This document shows positions 15,220 to 22,210 of a stretch of 42,135 bases of DNA, in pieces. The notes below the pieces were generated by a model. It did no database searches, was not told where the DNA came from, and worked only from the letters and a program-made list of their open reading frames with translations. Where the stretch lies: assembly GCF_024509055.1 (NCBI RefSeq), contig NZ_JANINM010000214.1, positions 1 to 42,135 of the forward strand. Reading direction: 5' to 3'. The DNA is from Mesorhizobium sp. Its GTDB lineage: Bacteria; Pseudomonadota; Alphaproteobacteria; Rhizobiales; Rhizobiaceae. The translations under genes and the position numbers were made by a program. Position 1 is the first letter of the stretch, and every line of letters begins with the position of its first letter.

Positions 15220-16788
15220 TTGGACAACCAGGTCAGCCGCCCCAATGTTCTTCTGATCACCTGCGACCAATGGCGAGGCGACTGCCTGTCGGCGGTCGGC
15301 CATCCGGTGGTGAAAACGCCGAATGCCGACGCGCTTGCCGCCGAGGGCGTGCTGTTCCGCCGCCACTATGCCGGGGCCGCACCGTGCTCGCCCGCGCGCG
15401 CCTGCCTCTATACCGGCCTCTACCAGATGAACAACCGCGTCTGCCGCAACGGCACGCCGCTCGATGCCCGGCATGCCAACATCGCGCTCTCGGCGCGCGC
15501 CGCAGGCTACGACCCGACGCTGTTCGGCTACACCGACGTCTCGCTCGACCCGCGCGAACTTGCGGCCGGCGATCCGCGGCTGCAGAGCTATGAAGGCGTG
15601 CTGCCCGGCTTCACCGCGCGGCAACTGCTTCCGGAGCATCAGAAGCAATGGCTATCCTGGCTGCGGGCACAAGGCGTCGATACCGGCACCGGTTATCCGC
15701 AAATCCACCGCCCCGTAGGCCGGCAAGGCAAGGTCCATGGCGAAGTTACCAACGCGCCGCCTGTCTATTCGAGAGACCAGACGCCAACCGCCTTCCTGGC
15801 CGGCGAATTCATCCGCTGGCTCGGCGAGCAGGAGCAAGATGCACCGTGGTTTGCGCATATCTCCTTCATCAGCCCGCACCCGCCTTTCATCGTGCCGGAG
15901 CCCTACAACACCATGTACGACCCGGCCGACGGTCCTGCATTCCGGCGCGCGATGGACTGGCAGACCGAAGCCAGCAACCACCCTTATCTCGCCTACGACC
16001 TTGCAAGGCAGAAGCGGACGAAGTTCGTCCCCGGCGTGGAAGGCAAAGTGGCGGAATGGAGCGAGGAGAATTTCCGCCGCATCCGTGCGATCTACTACGG
16101 CATGATCTCAGAGGTCGACGCGCAACTCGGCCGCCTCTGGCGAGCGCTGAAAGCCGCCGGCGCCTGGGATGACACGGTGATCGTGCTGACTTCCGACCAT
16201 GCCGAGATGATGGGCGACCATTTCATGCTTGGCAAAGGCGGCTTCTTCGATGCCAGCTATCACATCCCGCTGATCATCCGCGACCCAGGTAGGAGGAGAG
16301 CGGCGGGTTCATCCGTCGACCGTTTCACCGAGGCCGTCGATATTTTCCCCACATTGCTCGACCTGATCGGCGCCACGCCCAAGCCGCACCTCGATGGCAG
16401 ATCGCTGGCGCCCTGGCTGAATGGCGACGTATCGACCGGCTGGCGCGACGCCGCTCACTGGGAGTTCGATTTCCGCACGATTGCCGGGGGCGAGGTGGAA
16501 CGCCACTTCGGCATCGGCTCGCGCCAGTGCAACCTGGCTGTCATCCGCACCGAGGATTTCAAATATGTCCATTTCGGCGGTGGCTTGCCGCCTCTGCTGT
16601 TCGACCTGAAGAAAGATCCGGGAGAACTCGACAATCTTGCCGACGACCCGGCCTATCTACCGGTGCGGCTGGAATTCGCCGAAAAGATGCTCGCCTGGCG
16701 CGCCGGGCATCTCGACCAGTCGCTGGCTCTGGCGGAACTGACTGAAAATGGCGTGGTCGGCCACGTTGCTAGGACGGAAGGGCAGTAG
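15220..16788 (+). CDS. Sulfatase / phosphonate monoester hydrolase family protein
   Basis: A 522-residue alkaline-phosphatase-superfamily enzyme. The metal-binding start is NVLLITCDQWRGD (Asp16). The C-x-P-x-R signature PCSPARACLYTG contains Cys56, which would be converted to formylglycine. A second metal cluster is LTSDHAEMMGDH. The downstream segment NRVCRNGTPLDARHANIAL and GYDPTLFGYTDVSLDPR is characteristic of the phosphonate monoester hydrolase/arylsulfatase branch (about 510-520 residues), more than of choline sulfatases. Such enzymes are promiscuous for sulfate, phosphate and phosphonate esters. The start is TTG 15220 with GAAGGAAGAG upstream; no in-frame ATG precedes the conserved N-terminus. 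No signal peptide, so cytoplasmic. Confidence 0.88.
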   Translation: MDNQVSRPNVLLITCDQWRGDCLSAVGHPVVKTPNADALAAEGVLFRRHYAGAAPCSPARACLYTGLYQMNNRVCRNGTPLDARHANIALSARAAGYDPTLFGYTDVSLDPRELAAGDPRLQSYEGVLPGFTARQLLPEHQKQWLSWLRAQGVDTGTGYPQIHRPVGRQGKVHGEVTNAPPVYSRDQTPTAFLAGEFIRWLGEQEQDAPWFAHISFISPHPPFIVPEPYNTMYDPADGPAFRRAMDWQTEASNHPYLAYDLARQKRTKFVPGVEGKVAEWSEENFRRIRAIYYGMISEVDAQLGRLWRALKAAGAWDDTVIVLTSDHAEMMGDHFMLGKGGFFDASYHIPLIIRDPGRRRAAGSSVDRFTEAVDIFPTLLDLIGATPKPHLDGRSLAPWLNGDVSTGWRDAAHWEFDFRTIAGGEVERHFGIGSRQCNLAVIRTEDFKYVHFGGGLPPLLFDLKKDPGELDNLADDPAYLPVRLEFAEKMLAWRAGHLDQSLALAELTENGVVGHVARTEGQ

Positions 16789-16811
16789 GGCCTTGCTGCC
16801 CTACTGCCCTT
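16778..16811. terminator. Stem-loop between convergent sulfatase and PRC-barrel genes
   Basis: A perfect 14-bp stem (AAGGGCAGTAGGGC, 16778-16791, and its complement at 16798-16811) with a 6-nt loop. The left arm includes the sulfatase stop codon (16786-16788), and the right arm ends 6 nt before the stop of the convergent gene. No long T tract follows, but position and stability suggest bidirectional termination. Confidence 0.6.
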
Positions 16812-16817
16812 GTTCCC

Positions 16818-18176
16818 TTACTTCAATATCAGCCGCTGCTTATCGCGTTGCTGGGCATACGTGCCCTTGTCGTAGGCGGCCTGCGCCTGCAGCTCATCCT
16901 TGGTGAAGTTGGTGTAGAGATACTTCTTCCCGTCCTTGTCGGTCATGAATTTGAGCTTGTCCATGCCGACCGCCACCTCCTTGGCGCCGATGCCGAGGAA
17001 ACCGCCAACGTCGACGATCACCGCATCCGGCTTTTTGTCCGGCGTCAGGACGACGTCACCGATTTCGCCGATCTTGGCGTCGTTGGCGCCATAGACGGTC
17101 GCACCCTTGAGGTCATCGCCCCTGATATCGCCCATCGGCATTTCCTTCAGGGTCGACTTGTCGATCGAGGCCGTCGTCGTCTGGTCGGTGGCGGAAGCAC
17201 CCGAGCCGGCAGGCTTGTTTTCCGCCGTGGACGTGGCAGCTGGCGTCGTGGCCTCAGCCGTCGTCTGCGCGGGCTGAGCCGGCTTGCCCGCCTTGTCGGC
17301 CGTCGTGTCGGATGAGGCTACTGCCGGCGTTGTCGTTGCAGGCGCATTGTTCGACGCCGCGTTGGTCGCTGCAGGGGCCGGATCGTAGGCCTTGCGGTTG
17401 AAATCCGGCTGTGCCTGCAGTTGTTCTTTGGTCGCCTCCGCAACCAGCCAGCGCTTGCCGTCCCTCTCGGCCCATTTCGCCTTGGCAAAATCGAAGGTGA
17501 CGTTCTTCGTGCCCATGCCGAGGAAGCCGCCGACGCCAATGACGAGCGACTCCGCCTTGCCGTCCTTGGCCAGTACGATGTCCTTCACGTCGCCGATCTT
17601 CTGCGCGTCGTCGGCCGTGCCGTTATAGACCGAGCCACCCATGATGTTGCTGGCAAGGTTGCCGTCGGCCTTCTTCACCGGCTCGGCCGGTTTTACGTCG
17701 GCGGGCTTCTGCGCGCCGCCAGTCGCAGACTGACCGGCATCGGCCGACTGCGCCGGGGCCGGATCGTAGGGCTTGCGATCGAACGCCGGTTGCGCGCTCA
17801 ATTCGTCCTTGCTTGTCTTGGCCACCAGCCAGCGGTCACCATTCTTCTCAGCCCATTCCAGCTTGCCGTAATCGAAGGCTACGTCCTTCTTTCCAACGCC
17901 GAGGAAGCCGCCGACACCGATAATTGCGGACTTGGCCTTGCCGCTGGCATCGAACACGACGTCGTCGATCTTGCCGATGTTCTGGGCGTCGTCGCCGGTG
18001 CCGTTGTACACCGAGACGCCGATGATGTTGGTCATCAATGCACCGTCCGCACGCACGACCGGCGTCGGGTTCTGGGCGGCGGGCGGTTCCGCCGGGGTCG
18101 GCGTGGCGGTTTGTGCGAACGCGCCGGTAGCAATCAACGTCGCAAGCGCGGTTGTCGCAAAAAGAGTGCGGATCAT
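16818..18176 (-). CDS. Exported protein with three PRC-barrel domains
   Basis: A 452-residue protein with signal peptide MIRTLFATTALATLIATGAFAQ. It has three PRC-barrel repeats, each with a GGFLG(V/M/I)G turn (IIGVGGFLGVGKKDVAF, VIGVGGFLGMGTKNVTF, VDVGGFLGIGAKEVAV), at roughly residues 45-145, 170-270 and 350-450. The linkers are Ala/Pro/Thr-rich and low complexity. Repeats 1 and 2 end in nearly the same (F/N)RK(P/A)YDPAPA element, showing internal duplication. Exported PRC-barrel proteins are common stress-induced envelope proteins in rhizobia; the molecular role is unknown. ATG 18176 follows GAGGAGAG. A perfect EcfG promoter (18276-18300) lies about 100 nt upstream. Confidence 0.88.
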   Translation of the reverse strand: MIRTLFATTALATLIATGAFAQTATPTPAEPPAAQNPTPVVRADGALMTNIIGVSVYNGTGDDAQNIGKIDDVVFDASGKAKSAIIGVGGFLGVGKKDVAFDYGKLEWAEKNGDRWLVAKTSKDELSAQPAFDRKPYDPAPAQSADAGQSATGGAQKPADVKPAEPVKKADGNLASNIMGGSVYNGTADDAQKIGDVKDIVLAKDGKAESLVIGVGGFLGMGTKNVTFDFAKAKWAERDGKRWLVAEATKEQLQAQPDFNRKAYDPAPAATNAASNNAPATTTPAVASSDTTADKAGKPAQPAQTTAEATTPAATSTAENKPAGSGASATDQTTTASIDKSTLKEMPMGDIRGDDLKGATVYGANDAKIGEIGDVVLTPDKKPDAVIVDVGGFLGIGAKEVAVGMDKLKFMTDKDGKKYLYTNFTKDELQAQAAYDKGTYAQQRDKQRLILK

Positions 18177-18275
18177 GATGGGTCTCTCCTCGTGCCTGAT
18201 TTCCGTGCATGCCGCGCCGATCGCCGCCCTTGCTTTTGCGCAGGTCAGTCCGCGGCATTCGTTTGACAGGTTCAC

Positions 18276-18300
18276 AACGTCGTGACCAAGGCGTTGTTCC
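18276..18300 (-). promoter_or_regulatory. EcfG (general stress sigma) promoter for the PRC-barrel gene
   Basis: On the minus strand, -35 GGAAC (18300-18296), 16-nt spacer, -10 CGTT (18279-18276). Exact match to the alphaproteobacterial EcfG consensus, upstream of the PRC-barrel gene at 18176. Confidence 0.85.
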
Positions 18301-18348
18301 ATCTTCAAAAAGCAGCAGCCTTCGCCGCAGGAATTCCCGACCACTCGC

Positions 18349-18373
18349 GGAACCTTTGCGTCGCCTTTTCGTT
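18349..18373 (+). promoter_or_regulatory. EcfG promoter for the lipid kinase gene
   Basis: GGAAC (18349-18353), 16-nt spacer, CGTT (18370-18373), 67 nt before ATG 18441. Exact EcfG consensus, arranged back to back with the PRC-barrel promoter. Confidence 0.83.
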
Positions 18374-18440
18374 TCAGCCTCCGGCTGAGGGGCGTTTTTC
18401 GGCCTGAATTGAAGCCGGAATTGAGAACACGGAGCGGGGC

Positions 18441-19361
18441 ATGCGGTTTGCTGCGGTGCTGAACCAGGACGGCGGCACTTTGCGCGATATTGATATCGAC
18501 GCCTTCTCCGAGCGCCTGCGCCACGCACTCGAAGCGGCTGGCCATTCGGTCCAGATCGATATCGTTGCCGGCCGTGACATTGCCGCGGCGCTGGAAAAGG
18601 TGATCGCAAAGCGGAATGTCGATGTCGTTCTTGCCGGTGGCGGCGACGGTACGATTTCGAAGGCCGCGGCGCTGCTCATGAACAAGAAGAAAGCCCTGGC
18701 CATATTGCCCGCCGGCACCATGAACCTGTTCGCGCGTGGCCTTGGCATTCCGCAGACGTTGGATGCGGCGCTGAAATCCATCGTCGACGGCGAGGTGATC
18801 GCGATCGATATCGCAAGCGCGAACGGGCAGCCCTTCATCCACCAGTTTTCAATAGGCATGCACGCCAAGATGGTGCAGCTACGGGACAGCATGGAGTTCG
18901 GTTCGCGCCTGGGAAAGATCCGCGCCTCCGTGCGTGCTGCATGGGTCACCATCAAGAATCCGCCGGCGCTCAAGGTGAGCCTGACAATCGGCAAGGCCGA
19001 GATTCTCACTCGCACCACCGGCATCGGCATCAGCAACAACCTGTTCGGCGAGGGCCATCTTCCCTATGCGGACAATCCGGCCGGCGGCGTGCTGGGCATC
19101 TATGTCAGCGTCGCGCGCAGGCGCCATCACCTGGCAAAACTGTTGCTCGACATGCTGCGCGGCAGGTGGCGCCAAAGTACGCATGTCGAGGTTCATCAGA
19201 CTGACAAGGCGCTGTTGAAAATCCATTCGCCGACAAAGAAATTCAGCGCCGTCATGGACGGCGAGTTAATCAGGCTGGAACGCGAGACCGTGATTGAAAT
19301 TCATCCCGGCGCGCTGAACGTGCTCGTGCCGGCGCGCGGCGCGCAAGCCAGGGCTGCATGA
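18441..19361 (+). CDS. Diacylglycerol kinase-like lipid kinase
   Basis: A 306-residue protein of the DAGK catalytic family (YegS/DgkB type). The nucleotide loop is VVLAGGGDGTISKAA (GGGDGT at residues 66-71), followed by ALAILPAGTMNLFARGLG, the second phosphate-binding element. The C-terminal half (VMDGELIRLERETVIEIHPGALNVLVP) matches the family's beta-sandwich. It would phosphorylate diacylglycerol or a related lipid at the inner membrane. GGAGCGGGG precedes ATG 18441. The EcfG promoter upstream makes it a predicted stress-regulon member, possibly linking stress to membrane lipid turnover. It converges on a small membrane-protein gene 8 nt away. Confidence 0.9.
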   Translation: MRFAAVLNQDGGTLRDIDIDAFSERLRHALEAAGHSVQIDIVAGRDIAAALEKVIAKRNVDVVLAGGGDGTISKAAALLMNKKKALAILPAGTMNLFARGLGIPQTLDAALKSIVDGEVIAIDIASANGQPFIHQFSIGMHAKMVQLRDSMEFGSRLGKIRASVRAAWVTIKNPPALKVSLTIGKAEILTRTTGIGISNNLFGEGHLPYADNPAGGVLGIYVSVARRRHHLAKLLLDMLRGRWRQSTHVEVHQTDKALLKIHSPTKKFSAVMDGELIRLERETVIEIHPGALNVLVPARGAQARAA

Positions 19362-19369
19362 TGGGAAAA

Positions 19370-19570
19370 TCAGCCGCCCTGCGACGGCTTTTGCGCTGCG
19401 GGGGCAGCAGGCACCGTCTCCTGGGTCGTTGGCTTCTTGATCAACTCGCCATAAATTTCCGCTCCGCCCCAGGCGATAAAGGCAAGCAGAAGGCCTGCGA
19501 TGAGTATCCTCAGCGCATGCCAGCCCCAGCGTCCCTGGCGGGCTTTGTCTTCCGCAACGATCTTGGTCAT
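19370..19570 (-). CDS. Small single-span membrane protein, unknown function
   Basis: A 66-residue protein that I cannot assign. It has a basic N-terminus (MTKIVAEDKARQGRWGW), one hydrophobic helix (about residues 20-42, LRILIAGLLLAFIAWGGAEIYG) and an Ala/Pro/Thr-rich C-terminal tail. The frame continues upstream, but GGAGG lies 6 nt before ATG 19570. A near-consensus EcfG promoter lies at 19628-19652. Probably a stress-regulon inner-membrane peptide. Confidence 0.75.
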   Translation of the reverse strand: MTKIVAEDKARQGRWGWHALRILIAGLLLAFIAWGGAEIYGELIKKPTTQETVPAAPAAQKPSQGG

Positions 19571-19627
19571 TATCAGCCTCCATGTTGTGGAGCGGCAGCG
19601 GGCGCTTCTTGCAGAATCTGTTCGGTT

Positions 19628-19652
19628 AACTGGGTCTCTTCGCGAAGGTTCC
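19628..19652 (-). promoter_or_regulatory. Near-consensus EcfG promoter for the small membrane protein
   Basis: On the minus strand, GGAAC (19652-19648), 16-nt spacer, AGTT (19631-19628): one mismatch in the -10 (consensus CGTT). Placed 58 nt before the gene at 19570. Its -35 abuts the ATG of the divergent kinase at 19653. Confidence 0.5.
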
Positions 19653-21227
19653 ATGTCCGATCATGGGGAGCCGCTCGTTTGCGGAGCGGCGTTTGAGGGA
19701 TTGGTGAGCAGCAGGGCGGGAAAGTTGCCGGCCAATGTCGGCCGGGTCGTCGAAGACGCGGACAGGCTTGCCGTGCTTCACGGCCTCGATGCGCTGGACA
19801 CGGCGTCCGATCCCGACTTTGATCGCATCAGCGGCCTCGCCGCTTCTATCCTCGAGGCGCCGACGGCGCTGGTGTCGCTGCTGGACACCGATCGGCAGTG
19901 GTTCAAATCGCGTATCGGTCTCGATGAGAAGGAGACCTCGACCGACATTTCGTTCTGTGCCCATGCCATCGCCGCCGGCGACGACCCGATGGTGGTGACC
20001 GACGCCACGCTCGATCCGCGCTTTGCCCGCAATCCGATGGTCACCGGCAAGCACCACATCCGCTTCTATGTCGGGGCTCCGATGATCGTGGCCGGAGCCA
20101 GGATCGGCACGCTTTGCGTGCTCGACCGGGAACCGAGGCCCTTCCCGCCGGCTGAAAAGCTGACGCAGTTGAAGACCCTTGCCAACCTCGCCGCAAGCCT
20201 GTTCACACTCAAGGACGCCACCCGCAACGGCGCCATCGCCAAGGCGGAACTGGCGCGCGAAGAGAAGCGTCGAGCCATCGCGCTCGATGCCGCCTCGCTT
20301 GCCAGTTGGGCATGGGACATCCGCACCGACATGATCGACTGCGACGTGCTTCTGGCCGAGCTTTTCAACCTGCCGCCGTCGAACCGGCTCAAGGCACGCG
20401 ATATCCTGCGCGCCATCGACCCGCGCGACGTCTATCAGACCGAAACGCGCTTCCGCGACGCGTTGAGCGGCAGCGACGACTATTTTGGCGAGTACCGGGT
20501 CAAGGGCGCCGATCCCGCGCGCTGGATCGCTACGCGAGGGCGCGTCGTCGAGCGCGACAGCGATGGCAAGCCGATGCTGATCTTCGGCGTCAACTACGAC
20601 ATCACCGAGCGCAAGCTGGGCGACGAGCGACAACGCCTTCTGCTGCGCGAGCTCAACCATCGCGTCAAGAACACGCTGGCGACCGTGCAGGCGCTGGCTA
20701 ACCAGACCGTTCGCCACGCTCGCCAGCCGAGCGAATTCCTCGAGGCCTTCAGCGCAAGATTACAGGCGCTTGGCGCGGCTCACAGCCTGCTGTCGGATCG
20801 CGAATGGCGCGGCATCGGTATCGGTGAACTGGCGCGCATCGAGGTCAAGCCTTTCGACACGGGCGATCAGCCCCGCATCACGGTCTCCGGACCGGACCTT
20901 TTGCTTTCGCCCGACCAGGCAGTCGGACTTGGGCTCATCCTGCATGAGCTGGCCAGCAACGCGCTGAAATACGGATCCCTCTCGTCCCCATTCGGAGAGG
21001 TCGACCTGACATGGAGGGCAAAAGGCCGCAAGGGTGCGCGGCGACTTGTGCTTACCTGGCGCGAAAGCGGCGGCCCGGGCGTCAAACCTCCAGATCGCCA
21101 AGGCTTCGGCTCGATCCTGATCCGTCGCAGCCTCGCCAAGGTCATCGACAGCGAGGTGACCCACGAATATCGGCCGGACGGCGTTTTTGCCGAGATATCG
21201 ATGCCGCTCGAGCAATTGCTAAAGTGA
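19653..21227 (+). CDS. HWE-family sensor histidine kinase with GAF and PAS domains
   Basis: A 524-residue soluble kinase. An N-terminal GAF domain (about residues 35-185) contains FCAHAI, FYVGAPM and IGTLCVLD. A PAS-like segment follows (about 215-330: ASLASWAWDIRTDMIDCD through DPARWIATRGRVVERD to GVNYDITERK). The HWE catalytic core has H-box LLRELNHRVKNTLATVQALA, N-box LHELASNALKYGSL and the WxE signature TWRESGGP. The family commonly feeds PhyR in the general stress response. Longer in-frame starts exist, but GAAGG before ATG 19653 and the domain limits favour this start. No membrane segment, so the signal is cytoplasmic. Confidence 0.88.
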   Translation: MSDHGEPLVCGAAFEGLVSSRAGKLPANVGRVVEDADRLAVLHGLDALDTASDPDFDRISGLAASILEAPTALVSLLDTDRQWFKSRIGLDEKETSTDISFCAHAIAAGDDPMVVTDATLDPRFARNPMVTGKHHIRFYVGAPMIVAGARIGTLCVLDREPRPFPPAEKLTQLKTLANLAASLFTLKDATRNGAIAKAELAREEKRRAIALDAASLASWAWDIRTDMIDCDVLLAELFNLPPSNRLKARDILRAIDPRDVYQTETRFRDALSGSDDYFGEYRVKGADPARWIATRGRVVERDSDGKPMLIFGVNYDITERKLGDERQRLLLRELNHRVKNTLATVQALANQTVRHARQPSEFLEAFSARLQALGAAHSLLSDREWRGIGIGELARIEVKPFDTGDQPRITVSGPDLLLSPDQAVGLGLILHELASNALKYGSLSSPFGEVDLTWRAKGRKGARRLVLTWRESGGPGVKPPDRQGFGSILIRRSLAKVIDSEVTHEYRPDGVFAEISMPLEQLLK

Positions 21228-21234
21228 TGCGGCG

Positions 21235-21340
21235 CTAGAGCATTTTCCCGAAAAGTGGGAACCGGTTTTCGGAAAAGATGATGTTGTAACAAGAGGATAG
21301 AGCGGGGGCGACGATTCGAAGGAAAGTCATCCCGCTCTAG
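21235..21340. repeat. Rhizobial intergenic repeat with CTAGAGC/GCTCTAG ends
   Basis: Bounded by CTAGAGC (21235-21241) and its complement GCTCTAG (21334-21340). It contains TTTTCCCGAAAAGTGGGAAC and a second inverted pair TAGAGCGGG/CCCGCTCTA (21298-21306, 21331-21339). Elements of this composition are frequent between genes in Mesorhizobium and relatives. Its right end supplies the stop codon of the holin-like gene. The internal GGAAC lacks a CGTT at the right distance, so it is not an EcfG promoter. Confidence 0.7.
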
Positions 21341-21801
21341 GGACTCTCGCCGGGGTCCCGGTCTTCGGGCCCGCGCTTCACGTTCTCGCGGTAGATTGCG
21401 TAGGCGGCTAGCGCGATGGCTGGAGCGAGAATCGCGCCCAGGCCGCCCTTGCTCTTCGCCAGCGCCGGAAGCAACGCAAGCGCTGCGGTGACGCCGACTG
21501 CCGTCATATCGGCCTTTCGCTTGCGCGCACGCCGGCGCGCCCGCATGCCGGTCGCCAGCTTGTGGACCGCGAGAATGAGCCCAGCGATCACCAGGAAGCC
21601 TATGCCGAAACCGAGGCTGGTGGCCAGCGGCCCATACCGCGCGGCCAGCCATATATAGGCCGCGCCAATGAGGAAACCGACGCCGCAAAGCGCGAGGAGG
21701 CCGGCCAACCCGTAAAGAATTGCCGTTGTGCGCGCCCTTTGGAGAGCAGCCGCGACCTCGCCGGAGGCCATGGCCGAAATCAGCGATACCAGCGTCCCCA
21801 T
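21337..21801 (-). CDS. Phage holin superfamily III-like membrane protein (DUF1469 type)
   Basis: A 154-residue protein with two close transmembrane helices (about residues 26-50 and 60-83), then a very basic segment (MRARRRARKRKAD) and another hydrophobic stretch. The arrangement fits the holin-X/DUF1469 family of small bacterial membrane proteins; despite the name, these are chromosomal envelope proteins, often stress or starvation induced, and no phage genes are present. It starts 6 nt after the DUF883 gene stop, so both are transcribed from the EcfG promoter at 22165-22189. Its TAG stop lies inside the intergenic repeat. Confidence 0.8.
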   Translation of the reverse strand: MGTLVSLISAMASGEVAAALQRARTTAILYGLAGLLALCGVGFLIGAAYIWLAARYGPLATSLGFGIGFLVIAGLILAVHKLATGMRARRRARKRKADMTAVGVTAALALLPALAKSKGGLGAILAPAIALAAYAIYRENVKRGPEDRDPGESP

Positions 21802-21807
21802 CGCGGA

Positions 21808-22134
21808 TTAACGGCGGGAGAGGAGCGCGAACAGGAAACCCACGCCTGCCGCGATCGCAAGCGATGTGACCGGCTTTTCGCGGACGCTGGCTATGATCTG
21901 CGCCTCAAGGTCCTGGGCGCTGCCCCGCATGCTTTCGAAGGCGGCCTCCCCTTGCGTGCGCAACTGCTCGACGCCCTCGGCGGCGGCGCGGCGCGCCGCG
22001 CCGTAGCCATGCTCGCCGGTCTTGGCGAACTGCTTGGTGAGCTTTTCGATATCGGCCTTCAATTGCTGGATGTCGGCCTCGAGGTCGGCTGTGGTGGGTT
22101 CATCTGGTGTGGCTTTTCCTGCAGCGGTCGCCAT
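21808..22134 (-). CDS. DUF883 family protein (ElaB/YqjD-like)
   Basis: A 108-residue protein. The N-terminal half is a charged coiled coil (ADLEADIQQLKADIEKLTKQF), the middle is amphipathic (RRAAAEGVEQLRTQGEAAFESMRGSAQDLEAQI), and a C-terminal hydrophobic anchor with glycines (VTSLAIAAGVGFLFALLSRR) follows the motif VREKP. This is the ElaB/YqjD layout; in E. coli these tail-anchored proteins bind ribosomes at the inner membrane in stationary phase. First gene of a two-gene operon with the holin-like gene under a perfect EcfG promoter. Confidence 0.87.
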   Translation of the reverse strand: MATAAGKATPDEPTTADLEADIQQLKADIEKLTKQFAKTGEHGYGAARRAAAEGVEQLRTQGEAAFESMRGSAQDLEAQIIASVREKPVTSLAIAAGVGFLFALLSRR

Positions 22135-22164
22135 CGCGTAACTCCTTGCGTTTGCTTTGATTTC

Positions 22165-22189
22165 AACGCTTGACCGATTTCAAGGTTCC
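22165..22189 (-). promoter_or_regulatory. EcfG promoter for the DUF883-holin operon
   Basis: On the minus strand, GGAAC (22189-22185), 16-nt spacer, CGTT (22168-22165), with the -10 31 nt before the start at 22134. Exact consensus. Confidence 0.86.
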
Positions 22190-22210
22190 GGGCCTGCCGG
22201 CTCAAACCCG

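Noticed and set aside
15004..15648. N-terminal extension of the MhqO-like dioxygenase to 525 residues
   Set aside because: The extra part is antisense to the sulfatase and crosses the divergent promoter gap; a strong ribosome site and family alignment place the start at 15003.
18177..18842. N-terminal extension of the PRC-barrel protein
   Set aside because: It would cross two EcfG promoters and lie antisense to the lipid kinase gene; the signal peptide begins at 18176.
21257..21290. GGAAC in the intergenic repeat as an EcfG promoter
   Set aside because: No CGTT occurs 16-17 nt downstream and no plus-strand gene follows.
21337..21801. Prophage remnant because of the holin-like gene
   Set aside because: No integrase, lysin, capsid or attachment site nearby; it is in an operon with DUF883 under a stress promoter, typical of chromosomal DUF1469-type proteins.
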